Shown one piece after another: positions 34,197-46,782 of a stretch of DNA of 64,000 nt. Each line of letters opens with the position of its first letter. Within the stretch, counting starts at the first letter, position 1. This DNA comes from Reticulitermes lucifugus. Taxonomy: Eukaryota; Arthropoda; Insecta; Blattodea; Rhinotermitidae. Both the position numbers and the translations under genes were made by a program. Where the stretch lies: the NCBI GenBank assembly GCA_026260175.1, contig JAKCWW010000417.1:23167-87166 (forward strand), given 5' to 3'. Below the pieces are notes generated by a model, which ran no database searches, had not been told where the DNA came from, and saw only the letters and a program-made list of their open reading frames with translations.

Positions 34197-34460
34197 TAAT
34201 TTAAGTCGTAGAATTAATACAAATTTTGAAATCTAAAGTAGCCACTTCCGTTACCAATGTATTCAATAAAATTACCCTGAAAATCTGTGAATTTTGGTTG
34301 CGTTTCTTGTATTGTACATTATACAGACGTAATGCATTGATAGGTCGATTCATCGCGTCCTACAGTGTAGGAAAATACGAACTCGGCATGTGTGGGTTTG
34401 CTTGCTGACATTGCTCTTGATAGCGAACGGGTTGTAACAGACACTTGCCTGTTAAGGAAG

Positions 34461-35238
34461 TCTCACACTGGACACTGCGAAGATACGATGGTGATAAGAA
34501 TTCGGTAAGAGTAGCTTAAGATACGACTCTACCCTTGGGTTTAAATGGGACCTAGGAAATCTAAGACGACACGGCGATATGTTTAGGACGGGCCGACAGG
34601 ATGCAATGGCGACTCAGCATGCTGTGTCGTCTGTCGCTCAGTCGTAAACATATCGCCCGAAATGTATTATCTGTGCAACTGAAGGCAGAAATATCACGAG
34701 GTTTACAGGGCTGTGTTAGGTTATGTAAGCGCGAGCGAAGAAGGAAATATTAACCTTCTTGACCTTGTTGGGAGCACTTCATTTTCTATGGTTGGAAAGA
34801 CCCTGGTTTTACAAAGAAGGGCAAAACTTATCTAGTGTGCTAAGACATCTGGAAATTATTAAGTGAATCAGGAAAGCCACTGTTGCGTGGTTCTGTATAT
34901 TTATAATTCAAATATTTATTCAGTCAACCAACAACTACACTGTATAATACAGACCATTAGGGAATTTCCCTCGATACAGTGTATTATGTCGGTTGATTAT
35001 TAAAGGGATGAAAGATAATTTATTACCGAAAATGCTGTAATTGATTTAAAAACGTAATGTAGGCTTACGTTCATAGTTACTGAAATATTATTTACTTTAA
35101 AAAATATGACATTTCCAGGGTGAACCAGTGTATATTGTCCAAGTGGATCGCCTCCAGTGTGCAAGACCCGTATCATGCCCTGTTAATCGTATCTTCATCG
35201 CATCACAATCGTATCGCAAGTAGCGCCCTGTGTGACAG
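34461..35238. mobile_element. Probable terminal-inverted-repeat DNA element, about 780 bp, with internal palindrome
   Basis: The left end reads CTCACACTGGACACTGCGAAG and then ATACGATGGTGAT. The reversed right end reads GTCACACAGGGCGCTACTTGCG and then ATACGATTGTGAT. These are diverged inverted repeats of about 40 bp. Near the left end a perfect 13-bp palindrome, GGCGATATGTTTA at 34573-34585 and its complement at 34645-34657, is joined by a second pair GACGACAC/GTGTCGTC (34565-34572 and 34624-34631). No transposase frame is present. Superfamily is not determined; target duplication is unclear. Confidence 0.45.
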
Positions 35239-38000
35239 CGGCCGTAATCATCTCTTATTAGTACACGTGTACTTACGATGGTCTCAGCGCGCTCGTTAAT
35301 TTCATAGAGTTAAATAACTTGTGTTTATTTGCAGCACTTTTGCAGAGTACGCGCCATGGGAATAATGTAAACGAAAGTTATGTAAGACATATCTTCGCCA
35401 ATAAATCTCTCCAAAAGAACAGCACACAGCATAGTGTAAATATTTTGTATCACACATTTAGTGTTGGACAAACACGAAGTACGAAAAAATTGTACTTTTC
35501 ACGGTTGAGGCAGTGTCTGCATTAAGTAAGAACTTTAATATTCAAGATAACAGATATTGGTCTTATAAAAAATTCCTACATAATTCAAAAAGGTTTTATA
35601 TATCACCTTAAATTCGGAGTCTGTTGCACAGCGAGTGCGTGCAAAGTCACAGGGCGCATATTTATCGAAGAAGCAAATACCGGCTTTACGTCCAGTTAGT
35701 CATGTTACCATCATTCGGGGAATTAAATGAAGGGTATAAATAAAATGCAGAATCTACTTTTTTTACATTACTTCAAGGAAAATAATTGAATATAGCTAGT
35801 TTATCTTCTTACCAAATCGCAACACGGCGTCGTGATCTTCCCTGGACTATTCCTGGAAATTCACTTAAATTTACCTACCCCCTTATCTTCATCGAAACAC
35901 GCCAGAAGCATCCACATTTACGTTCAAGAAATTTAGTGTACAGATCCTCTCTTAATATAAGTATTAACCACTGATTTATTTTACGTTGAAAAAAATCACA
36001 ATTTGGTTAAGTATATTTTATTCTTCACCATAATCAGTTTTCAATTCGTTTGGTCCAGTGGTTCCCATACTCCATGATTGCGGGGAAAGCTTATTGGTAA
36101 TTCTACTTGCCACTGGGTTCAATATTTAAAACACTGACCTTCATTTATATGGTGTTTTCATGTGTTCCATATTGTCCCACAATGAACAGCGATTCTCTTC
36201 CTACACAACAGCCAGAGATTGATCTTTCCAATTGAAGAATACTGTGTTGCTTGTGAAGTACGAACTGAATCTCTAGGTAAAATGCAAATTAATTTTAATC
36301 TTTAAATAGTTAAGTCGTCATTCTAATATTCTATATATGCTTGCTGTTATTCTGGACGTTATTTTATCGTTCCGATTACCATTAACCCAGTTATATTTAT
36401 CTGTTTATCTGATCTAAATATAAGTTACAGTCGATGACTGTCAAGAACTCGCAACACTGACACATGTTCACCACATGAATATTCACACACATTTAAACAA
36501 GAAACTGCTATTCTTTTCTCAATTTCGGTATCATTTACACCCTCTGATATAAAAAATCAGATCACTTATCGGCTTTATCCTTTTGTGCATTCTGTCACTT
36601 GATCAGTCGTGTTAAATCTGTCACAGTATTATCACTTCATAAAGGGCTATTTAAAATTGCTGGCTACTAATTAGGGACATTTCTGATTGTTATATCAGCC
36701 ATATTTTGAATGTTGTCTCTAATGGTTTACTTTTTTACTTTCCTTCGTTCTTGTGTGTATGTTTCAGAATTTTTATGAAATTTCTCATGACACTCTAAAA
36801 ATAAAATGCATTCTCATCAGCAGAAATGGTACGTACACTGACGGATGTCTCTCTTCAGCCTTCAAACACCCTTTCAAAAAAATGGAGACGATTTATTCTT
36901 TCATTCCTAAGGAGATGCGACTGTCTTAAATTTTGTAGTAGGGAAGTTGAAAATTTTAAGTAAAGGCAGTGTGGTTGTTTCTTCTGGTTAACGAAATTAC
37001 CGCTACAGGATTTACGGGAGAGAAACTTTGGAGGAATTAGTTTTGTACTTTTAGTAATTTCGCGTGTTTGTTGTGTTTCTGGATGACCACTTCTGCTTTG
37101 TTTTGGCATAACACCACCCCTTCCGTTTGAAGTTGGTAGGAACTTTCTTATTAATCGTAACTGTCTCTAGATTTATAAGTGAAACTGTCTGCTGTTGAAA
37201 TAGCAGATTTCATTAAACTTAATTCAACTTGTTATTCAGTGCGATGGAACGCGTGTGACTTTATTTCGGAAGTTTCACAGTTCAAATCGTGACTATGAAA
37301 TCATCTATTCTGAAAGGAGGCATGTAGCTTGTCGCCCGGTCTTCCAGGCAAATACTTAGATAGTAATATATGTTTATACGTTTCATTATTCTAATGTTAC
37401 TTAGTTACGTCTGTCGGTGCATCGGTGGGGTGGTGGCGCTTGCTTCTTCAGTACTCAAGCAAACAGAACGACCGAACACACACGATCCAACGAAAAAACA
37501 CACAATAGATCACTTAAAAAGTCATTATTCAATAAAAACGTAATAAAAACACCTTCAACCACATAACTACAAACAGAACATCAAGTGAAGTATCCCAATG
37601 CACCGAAAAGCAACCCATAGCATAGTATAGAAATGTGAATATTTTTAAAACAAATTATCAAGACGACGTATTGTGACAGCATCTAAATATATGAGCGTAT
37701 TATGTTGTATTACACACGTTATGAAACGTCACAAAAGGCTAGAACCCTTCGAAATAATCCTTTCTTGCACTGACACCATCCTCTACTTCAGGGGTTTACT
37801 AATCCCAGGCGCAGGCTTCCCGGGCTACTAAATCTTGTAAGGTGGCCCCTAATCTTTGTTGGTCCTCAGTACAAAAGTTACTTTATATCACTCTTGTGAT
37901 ATATAGAGATTTGTAGTGGCTTCTAAATTTTTGAAAAATTTGAGGAACCTTGCTCTGGATATTTTGTCTTAATTATTCCAATAAAGATTTACGCCCCACG
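35239..38000. other. Unannotated non-coding DNA
   Basis: No gene seen. Frames of 60-84 codons without motifs. The stretch 37440-37640 is unusually A- and C-rich on the plus strand but shows no repeat that I can name. Confidence 0.4.
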
Positions 38001-38003
38001 GTT

Positions 38004-38032
38004 CACACACATATATATATATATATATATAT
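38004..38032. repeat. (TA)n microsatellite
   Basis: CACACA followed by about twelve TA units. Confidence 0.9.
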
Positions 38033-38293
38033 TAGATCTGTAAGAATTTTGTTATCATTCAGAGTGCAACGCATTGCTAATAATTTGATTACATGCCAGC
38101 CTGAAGGTAGCGCGGTAGTGTCAAATAGCGTAACACGGTTACGATGTCAACAAGCTTTTTAACCAGTCGCATTAACAGCCGGAAATCTGTAGCATTACTT
38201 CAAAAGTACAACAAGCCGCAGAAGAACACGAGTGTGTACCAGAATACAGGAATTACGTATTAACAGACCCACACCACCTTCTAAATCATTTTT

Positions 38294-38340
38294 TATAATA
38301 TATATATATATATAATATATATAATAATATGCATAATAAT
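38294..38340. repeat. (TA)n/(TAA)n microsatellite
   Basis: An interrupted run of TA and TAA units, 260 bp from the previous one. Confidence 0.85.
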
Positions 38341-38464
38341 ATTCGTGTAATTTATTCGATAAAATTTGTAATATTTGCACATGCACCAACGTCTTTAACT
38401 AATCTACACCTGCAGTGATTATGGAATTGGGAATAAATGGAACACATAAAATAGTGACCATCTG

Positions 38465-38700
38465 GCTACAATCACTATGGAGTGGTGAATAAGTGAGTCG
38501 CTTCAAATGACAAATATTCGGCTGCAATAATTATTCTATAGGGAATAAATTAGGGTACCAAAATTCTTGGCATCTAGTTGCAGTGAATATAGATTACAGA
38601 AGAACCATAATAATTAAAATCAGGTACATCCGCTACACTAACTGTGGAATTTTGAGTACATGCGTCACTTTGAATGACGAAAATCCGGCTGTAATAATTA
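38465..38700 (+). repeat. Diverged direct duplication, period about 167 bp
   Basis: A block ending TCAAATGACAAATATTCGGC then TGCAATAATTA (38487-38534) is repeated as TTGAATGACGAAAATCCGGC then TGTAATAATTA (38654-38700). Similarity extends about 25 bp further upstream in both copies (GGCTACAATCACTATGGA versus CGCTACACTAACTGTGGA). No coding content. Confidence 0.55.
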
Positions 38701-39089
38701 AGAAATGACTACCGTCAAGTTGGGTTGTCCCTTTTGCAGCTTTTCTACCGTAACGAAATATGCTGCACCTCAATCTTCCCGGTAAATATCATCAGTTCCG
38801 ACTGATATGTTATACATATGGTTCTTATTGTACCATACTGATGGGTTACGCTAAATATGTACGTGTTTCTTGGCAATAATGTATATATATATAGCACGCC
38901 TATACATTAAGCTAACAACTTCCTTACTTATCGGTGTTCAAGTCATGCTCCTGAACATCACTGACAATAACTGTCAGCTGGCTGTCTTAGGCGACATCAA
39001 CATATCGACCGGCCAAACGTCAGAGATAGGAGCGTTACTGAGGTCCTTTATGTCAGGAGGTGTTAACATGATAAGTAACCATTAATAAT

Positions 39090-40400
39090 CTATATATACA
39101 ATAAGTTTGACAGAATGTTTAAGGTAATACGCATAGCACCTTCACAAAATATGAAATTATATTTAGTGTTTGTTTATTTATGATTTACTTAAATATTATC
39201 TCAGTAGCTGAAGATTATAAAGCGTCTAAAGATGGCATGATTAATTACTGATTAATTGCGAATGATGTGAGAAAGTGTGAGTGTGAACAGACTAGTATCT
39301 CGACATTTTCCTGGAGTAAGTGATGTCAGAACAAGCCAAGATATAAATACGGCACCTTCTAAATACAAAGAAACATTGTAGCCCATTAGATCAGTTGGCC
39401 CTTTCGCTCTTCGATTTAGTGATGGAAAAATTTGAAATTTGGTGTACTAAAATTGGTAAATTAACACGGTAACCAACTAAACTTTATTCGAGATAAATAA
39501 GGTTAATTTGAAGCCATTCATTTGTGTGGACTCCAATTTTAACGCCTCCATCATCAAGAACTTGTTCTTGCTATTTGTAGCACTAGCAGTAGTATGCTTC
39601 TTACGAAGTGGCGTATAGCGTACGTTCACAGGAAAGGATAACAAGCCTTATAGCCAGCAACAAGGGACTTATAAGCTGGCTTTGCGGAGCTCTTGCTGAC
39701 TTTAGGAATATCACGCAACACAGGGACAGATCCATAACGGATGAAGGCTAATTTTAGACGTTTGCATTTTAACCATTATATGCGGTATGATTGTTTGATT
39801 AGGTATCAAAATTTATATTGGGCAGACAGTACAGATTTGTTTAGAATTAGTACGTTAGTTTAAGGGTGTAAAGGAAATTGTAACTCATCGGTATAGTGGG
39901 GTCTGCAGAGAGACAGTTTAGGTCAGGTATAGCAAACTTGCATGTTCGCCGTTTGTCAGTGTCAAATTTAATTGTTTTGGGAACTTTCTGAAGCACATGA
40001 AATTTAATAGTTTGGCAGTCTTTGGGCGTCTTAGATCAAGCGAGAGCGGATACCATGTTAGTCATGTTTGCACATTAAGAAAACTAGTAGGATGCGTGTA
40101 GGGGTTCTTATAATACAGTAAAAAGAAAAGTGAAGGGCTAAAACAGTTGGTTAAATTTAAAAAATACGGTATTAATTATTTATAAGTGTTCCTGAGCCTC
40201 GTAAGGACCACTTATTATCCCTGACATCTACTACCGCCTGTAAGCTAGAACGGGTTCTCCGCTGCGAATCCTACAAGAGCATTCCAAATATATAAACTTT
40301 TAACTACGCGTACACTTTGTTGCTGGGTTTTACTGCATCTAATATAATGTAGATATTGCTGTGGATATCGCTATCATACAAATGTATGCTACTAATGTAA
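39090..40400. other. Unannotated non-coding DNA
   Basis: No gene or nameable repeat seen. Confidence 0.4.
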
Positions 40401-40429
40401 TTTAACATGTTTTAAATAACGTGGTGTAT

Positions 40430-40479
40430 TATACACCCTGATGATGGCGATGTAATCGCCAAAACATGTAGGAGGTATA
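40430..40479 (+). ncRNA. Hammerhead ribozyme-like motif 9 (well paired, G12A)
   Basis: Plus strand: TATAC-A-CC-CTGATGA-T-GGCGA-TGTAA-TCGCC-AAAAC-AT-GTA-GG-AG-GTATA. The core CTGATGA (40438-40444) is perfect. Helix II has five pairs. Helix I pairs CC/GG and then, across a small internal loop, TATAC (40430-40434) with GTATA (40475-40479). Such an internal loop in helix I opposite the loop of helix II is the normal layout of natural type I hammerheads. The one defect is AAAA for GAAA. Downstream at about 40510-40530, TGCATGTGTTGGTTTTG then AATAAAG recalls the tail of the 18.7-kb family. Confidence 0.6.
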
Positions 40480-41199
40480 GGAATCATACTGTTGTGTATA
40501 CGGTGTGTGCATGTGTTGGTTTTGTAAATAAAGCACAAACATATATGTGTGTTTGCACGTTATGGTGAAGGTTGAAATCGGCGATTTTATAAAATAAATA
40601 AACATGACGGTGAAAATTAGAATCATAACAAGTATATTTACCCGGGAATGTTTCAACGTACTAGAAGCCAGTTGTAAAAGTAATGAATCACTAATTTTAA
40701 ATTTAAATGTTTATTTTTAGAAGGACAAATTTTTCTGTTTTACATTTGTATTTATTCGACTAACATTTTAAACAAATAACGGTAGCTTTATAAAAAATAT
40801 TCTTAGTGTCACTCTATAAATTTCCTTCGCATCATATTCTCCAGTCTCTGGTAGTGACAGGGTTTTTAGCTGAAATACAAGTAATTCATTTTCGCCGCTT
40901 TCACATCACAAGTCCATTGCACATGTGTTGCTTTTCAAACACAAATATTTTTCTATCTTTCCCAGCACTCCAATTCTCTAATTTTATTATCAAAATGAAT
41001 ATGTCACGCTCACTGGTATTATATGGAGCAAACAGGACGAATGTAACGAAATTAAACAACACAGCCTCACAACTAAAGATTTTACTTCACATTGTAGGTA
41101 TACGTGGTCACTAAATGCTCCGCAGGTGGCGTGAGAAGTAGTTCTACTTCATGCTACTAATTCAATAACACTTTGAAGTTAATTGCTTTCAGTATGGAA

Positions 41200-41420
41200 C
41201 AGGTGTGGACAAACTTTCCAACTAAGGAGCCGGATTAGAAGTTAAAAGTCAGATATGAGTTTCTAAAGGAGGTGTTTCTGAGGAGCTGGGTCTTCCGGTT
41301 TGTGACTGTCTCTCGCGGACCCGTGAAGCTAAACCACTACTGCCCTTCTAAACGTCGGAAACCACTAACTCAGAGACACGGCGTCGCATCCCAGAAGACC
41401 TGAATCGTCATTTTACATGT
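41200..41420 (+). mobile_element. Possible hAT-like element end (one terminus only)
   Basis: CAGGTGTGGACAAACTTTCC at 41200, followed by GGAGCCGGATTAGAAG, resembles the CAGGGGTGGGCAAACT...GGCCGGATTAGA terminus I recall from hAT elements of many animals. I could not find a matching opposite end before 41500, so the extent is a guess. Confidence 0.35.
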
Positions 41421-41820
41421 GTTTTTCTGGGAAGAATTAGGGTTGGCAAGAGCTCTGTTGGCCGGAACGAGGAACGTTCAATAGCTTAAATAATTGTAAT
41501 AAGCAGAAAGCCATAGATTAACTAAATAGACATAAAGATTTGTTTGAAAATGTTTGGTGGACCGAAAAGAGAAAAATTCAAAAGCTTAAATAACTTTCTA
41601 TGTATAGAAAGACTTGGTTTACTTAAATATACATAAAAAGTACTAGTAACCTACTCGCCAATTATTTTCCACAGACAGAAGTGCTTGTGACTTCTGAGAG
41701 GCTTACCAAAAGCCTGAGTGAACGTGACATTTGCAATGCACCGAACTGTACTTAGATATTCGTCTGTCGTCCGTAACCTAATATCGCCTGTGTTTCTCTT
41801 ATTTAGAGAGATTTTACTCT

Positions 41821-42010
41821 CTCCAAAGCGTCAATACCATCTCTGAGGTCCTCCCCGCCTCATATTCAATGGGTGCCGGTATTCAATCTCTGGGAATAAG
41901 GCTGCTGGCGCATGAAGATCCTCTGCCTGGTGTCGTGCTTAAGAATTAGTGGAACCATACTTGTAATCCCATATATGCCTTCAGGGTAAGTACAGGGAAA
42001 ATTTACTTAA
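41821..42010 (+). mobile_element. tRNA-derived SINE, family 1, copy 6 (5' truncated)
   Basis: Only the body and tail remain: CCTCATATTCAATGGGTGCC, GGGAATAAGGCTGCTGGCGC, GTGCTTAAGAATTAGTGGAACC and ATATGCCTTCAGGGTAAGTA, ending GGAAAATTTACTTAA. The tRNA-like head with A and B boxes is missing. Confidence 0.7.
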
Positions 42011-42329
42011 TTAAATATAAGGTGCATTTATAGACATAGGTGGGTAAAAATGTTGAGAAAAAAATTGTTCCAAAGTCCTTCAAATTATCCTATAACAACT
42101 CAATTAGCCACACCAAAAATTCAAAAGACTTCACGGCAATCAACTTCTGTTTCACTTATATCGTCACTGTGCAAATAGGTTAGTTCAAGCTGAAAATTGT
42201 TTTGTTCATGTCCGACATCTAATCAGAAAAGAGGTTTCAAAACGTTAATAACATTTTTACTTTCCTGTCACTGTACATAAGGGCATCACTAAAGTTTGGG
42301 TTAAAGATAAGTCATTACCCAAGTGTCTA

Positions 42330-43265
42330 TCAACTCATACAGTTCTCATGCATTCTCAATGTGTTTCTAGCCCTACAAAAGTCTGTACCATACTCAAGTT
42401 CTTGCGATGTTCGCTGAAGCATTTGCAGAGTGAATGCCGCTACAATTTTGTTAAGTCTCACTTGAAGATGAAGTAAATTTAGGATTTTTCTGCATAAAGG
42501 ATATTTTTTATAAATCTCATAGGAACAAAATCAGCGGTGAAATGTATGGACTTCACTGGGGCACTGGTTTTGGTTCATTTACGCGTAAACACCGATTAGG
42601 ATATCTGATGTTCAGGGCATTTCGTATCTCGTGACTGAAGTGGGTCGAGCACCGTTCTGTTGAAGCAAAATTTCACCTTCAACTTGTTCAATACCATCAA
42701 TTTGTGGAGAGACAAAACGTTTGTAACATAACCATGTAAATGTTTGACTTGATAATATTTTCAGCATAAAAGAAAGGCCCTGTAACACTGTCATGCAATA
42801 TGCCGCAACATGCGTTAACTTTCTGGAAGTTTTGCACATGCTCGTAAATTTCATGAGGGCGTTCCTGTCTGCAGATGCAACACTTGTGCCTGTTACGTAA
42901 CCATTCATATGGAAAGTTGCCTTATCTTTGAACGGCACTTGCCATAAAAATTGACATTCATCATCAAGTTTAAAAATCTAAATCTTGTATACCGTCTGTG
43001 TCAATGACTTTATGCAAAATCTGAATTTTGTAAGCGTGCAAACTTAGCCTCTTGTGCAAGACGTGGTTCGTCATTGTGAATGTGCTCAGCTGCATACTTA
43101 GACAAACAGTAGAATTCTTTCGACTACGCTGACACTACAGCCTTATTCGTTCAACATTCTCTCCTGACGTCTACGTTCGTCTAGGTGAATGCGCTTTTCC
43201 ACAATTCCACTTCCCCTAAACTGGTCAAACCAGCGTCGACTAGCTCGGCCGACAGGAGGATTTCT
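42330..43265 (-). pseudogene. Tc1/mariner-type (DDE) transposase, degenerate
   Basis: Read on the minus strand from about 43265 to 42330, pieces in shifting frames give the outline of a cut-and-paste transposase of the Tc1/mariner-IS630 type common in arthropods. An N-terminal helix-turn-helix-like word PPVGRASRRWFDQFRGSGIV comes first. Next is LHAYKIQILHKV, then KDKATFHMNGYV, matching the 'SDEATFH' motif with the first catalytic Asp. Then PHEIYEHVQNFQKVNACCGI and GPFFYAEN follow. Next is SPQIDGIEQVEGEILLQQNG, where the 'QQDGAPPH' motif has Asp changed to Asn, then FSHEIRNALN. Last comes MLQRTSQELEYGTDFCRARN. Several frameshifts, and the third acidic motif is unrecognisable, so it is inactive. 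The 108-codon frame at 42612-42938 is its longest remaining piece. I saw no terminal inverted repeats. Confidence 0.85.
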
Positions 43266-43706
43266 TCAGTGTTTAGGATGAGAATTACGATCCGCTTTCA
43301 AGATGGATTTCCTTTTGACCAATCAGATGACGCACTTTGCTTTCTCCTTACGCTCGCCATCATACTAACTGCGGCAGTGACAGTGCTTACTACAGCTAAA
43401 AGCCTATTGCGCATGCGTATGGATTATGCGAAAAAATGTGAGGGGGTCTGTTTAAGAAAACTTTATGAGTTATTCATCACGTTACAGAAAATTCTATCAC
43501 TATCTCTCTCTCCTCTTCTCGAAATTAGGCCCATCCTTTGCGACGACACCCTATGTACGTCTAGAGACAGTATCGCTTATTTGGTCCTTGATATGGATTT
43601 AGTTTTAAAGCGCCTATTAAAATTTTCTGTCAATCTGTACTTATGTAACAACTCGAAAACCGCTGAAAGAAACTGCATGAAATTTAATATTGGAGACGTT
43701 AACTAA
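43185..43706 (+). other. 173-codon open frame, unlikely to be a gene
   Basis: Longest pure frame after the 186-codon one at 14067. Its first 25 codons lie antisense to the N-terminal part of the transposase relic. It has a hydrophobic stretch (about residues 48-70, ALCFLLTLAIILTAAVTVLTT) that could be a membrane segment if translated, but no family motif. Chance is the simplest explanation. A single host exon cannot be excluded without transcript data. Confidence 0.2.
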
Positions 43707-46700
43707 ATATTGTCGAGCCTGTCCAATTTTCTTTTCCATCGTACATATATAACGACCATTCAAGAGGAAGATCATCCTGCGTTTTTTCACGCATGAACGC
43801 AGTATCTTTCTGCTGTAACAACACAGTTCCTTCACATCCAATCTGCGCATGCCGAGTTCGTGTAAAGCTTGAACCCACGTACCTCTAAGGGAAATAGATT
43901 ATTTAGATTTTATATCATTTATATGTGTCAAAATTTGTGCAGCAGATGTTTTGTTTCCTCCGTATCCAGCAACGCCGCTACAAGAGAGCGTAACAGGGGT
44001 GTGCATTGCTTCTAGCGCTATTTATAGAAATACTAGAGGGGGAAACGCGCAAAAATAAGTTTTTCAACATTTTGTGAGTTGTGAGTATTATTTGAATACT
44101 AAATACAATCATAAACATATCCTGTTCTGTGTTATGTTGTTTCAGTGCGTTCTTTAATAAGTTTATCATCTTATATGGCAAAATACGTGTAGCATTGTTT
44201 ATATCACGATTGAAATAAACTGCTTTTGTTATGGAACGTGTATCATTACGTAATTTTTGTATGTGGCTTTATTTCTGAATTGCTAGCCTAGGTTTCTAAT
44301 CGAGTGGCAATGGAATTCACCGAAAGATGCACAGTAGTTCTTGCAACACCATATGCTTACATCCAAAAAATATGTTTAGTGGCTAATATACGTATATGTG
44401 TTAAATGGAACATAATGGTGTAAATGGAAGAAGTCAAATTCACACCTTCGTAACCTCCTTTGCTAATATCCGTTTTAGTCTTACCTTCCTGTTCAAGACT
44501 CTGTACCAAGTGGTTTCATACCTTGTGAATTCCCTAACAAACTTAATTTGCACTTCTAATTTAATTCATGCTGCATATTATTTGTTGTGTACGGTTTATG
44601 AAATCCTCATTATGTTAAAGTTTCCAGTTCTCTCTTTTTCTTGTTCCTCCCTAGACACTATCTTCTGAAATGCACAATCGTCGACTAGAGTGCTAATAGT
44701 TTACAACAAAAGCAACAACAACAACAACAACCGTAATAAATGTAAAAGAAATTACTTTTATATATATTACTCATTGGAATATTTTAGAAATGCATATAAA
44801 ATTTTAGGTAGAGAATCTGAAGGGAATATACCACGTTGAGCATATACATAGTTAATAAGATAGTTTTTAGAAGTATTTTAAAGTGTATAATGTCGAGTTT
44901 TAAACTGGATTCATGAGGTGTAGAACTGGACTGTTGTTAACGCGAGAACGAACACTTTTGTCCATTGAGAGGGTGGCGCTATTCTGAAATAGCTAAGTAT
45001 GTGCTAGGTTTTGACGAAGGACAATACGCTACTGAGTTAGCTATTCAGCCCAGTAGTCAGGTAGTTACATATTTTACATTAGGCGGACAATGGTTTGCTC
45101 TTAATTTCATTGCAGTGTTCACGCTGTTAAGAATTCTGTAAGCATGAAGGCCGCTTAAAACCGATGCTGGTTTATTTTCAACTTGTCAAGTTTTCACCTC
45201 ACTGAAGAAGATTCTAGGATGCAGAGTGATAAGTTGAAAGTCGCTTTAAATGTAATTAATTACTGAATTACAGTTCACGGTATAATCTAATTCTCCATCA
45301 TGCAGCAAGATAATTAAATGGAGCTCTGTCGTTCAAGAAAACTCTTTCGGAGAAAAAGCTACCGCTTTAGTTCTCTGCAGGTTGTATACAATTTGTTATT
45401 TATAATGGGGTACTTTTTCTGTTCTATCTCATTTCACCGTCTTCACAGTTTCCAGTGGTGCAGTTTGTATGACATTAGCAACAGGCGTAATTATATTCGC
45501 ACTACCAAAGGAAAATACATTGAAAATTCTTAATTACTCTTTACTTATTTTACAGAGATTCTTCTCACAACGATTTACGATGATGTGCAATGATAGTCTA
45601 ATTAAACAAGTTCAATACAGCAGCAGGAGTTCGACCAAGACGACTATGTGGATTTTCGTTCTTCTGAAAGTCCTGGCACCTAAAGCCTTACAGTGCTAGG
45701 CACGGATAGGAGGATAATATTAAAATGTCTCTTGAAGAAAGGTAATGGGAGGATTAGGACTGTATCCAAGGGGCTCATAATAGCGGGATATTTTGTATCA
45801 CAGTAAGCAGTCTTTCATTTCGATAAAAGACGAGATAGTAAATCGTGAAATGCTCTACACTCCCTTATTATCTAAAGTTATTATCCTGCAGTGTGTATCA
45901 AAACGCCCTTTCCTTCCACTCTGATTTATAATAATATAAAGCATTTGAGGTTTTTATGTCTATGAAAATTTAAATTTTGTATTCTGGATTCATGAAAATT
46001 GTGGTTCTCGAGTTTAATAAACTGTATATATTAGTGGGTAGTTAGCATGTACCAAACTATACGGTGACGTAACGCAGACAGGCGCAATTTAATGTAACTC
46101 ATAAAACGTCTAGAAATGTACCGTGTTAATAACCTACACTGTACAAGATACTGACTCTTCCTGAGACAATTTTAAAACTGTCTATGCAGTATTAAAACGC
46201 TTTTATCGCCCAAACTGACACTGGTGTAAAATCAGAGCAGTAGCTGCATAAGAATGAGGTTTAACCTTTCTATAGTCTATCTAAATGTCATTTCAACCGT
46301 ACTGTATCTATCGGAACGCCAGTCCTTCTTCTGTGTACAGAAGCTTGTTGTGGTAAATCCCTCTGAGCAAATACTTTTATTGTTATTTTTGAGGAACAAG
46401 CCCAGACAAATTCCCAACAATCCCTCCAACGTTTCCGAGAAGCATTCGGCACTGACAGAAGGATAACATCTCGCTGCGATTGAGCGGATAGAAGGCCGAA
46501 AGACGTCACCTTCCACAGAGATCATGACCTCTGAACTCACAGCATTTCAAAACGGGCCTTAAAGTATTTTGTAACCATACAAAATTTTGATGAAGTTACT
46601 ACGTTCACGGTATATCTTGATAGATATAATAAACACGTTCATGAAATGCGGCATACAAATTTATTACTCAATAAATAAAACGTAAAATAATCATAGTAGG

Positions 46701-46735
46701 CAAAACAATATTTATTAATTAACTGAAATATTTAT
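43707..46735. other. Unannotated non-coding DNA
   Basis: Only frames of 60-87 codons without motifs. A short (CAA)n tract lies at 44712-44731. Confidence 0.4.
44712..44731 (+). repeat. (CAA)n microsatellite
   Basis: Six or seven CAA units. Confidence 0.85.
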
Positions 46736-46738
46736 ATC

Positions 46739-46782
46739 TAGCTACATTTCGGCTTCGTATTGAGCCAGTATAAGGCTAATGC
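46739..46782 (-). ncRNA. Hammerhead-like relic 10 (antisense)
   Basis: Minus strand: TTAGC-CTTATAC-TGGCTC...GAAGCC-GAAAT-GTA-GCTAG. Helix I TAGC/GCTA, helix II GGCTC/GAAGCC and GAAA with GTA are readable. The core CUGANGA has become CTTATAC, so this is a dead copy. Confidence 0.4.

Noticed and set aside
46277-46540. Overlapping minus-strand frames of 87 and 73 codons as a gene
   Set aside because: They overlap each other and a plus-strand frame, have no motif, and none is preferred by any signal.
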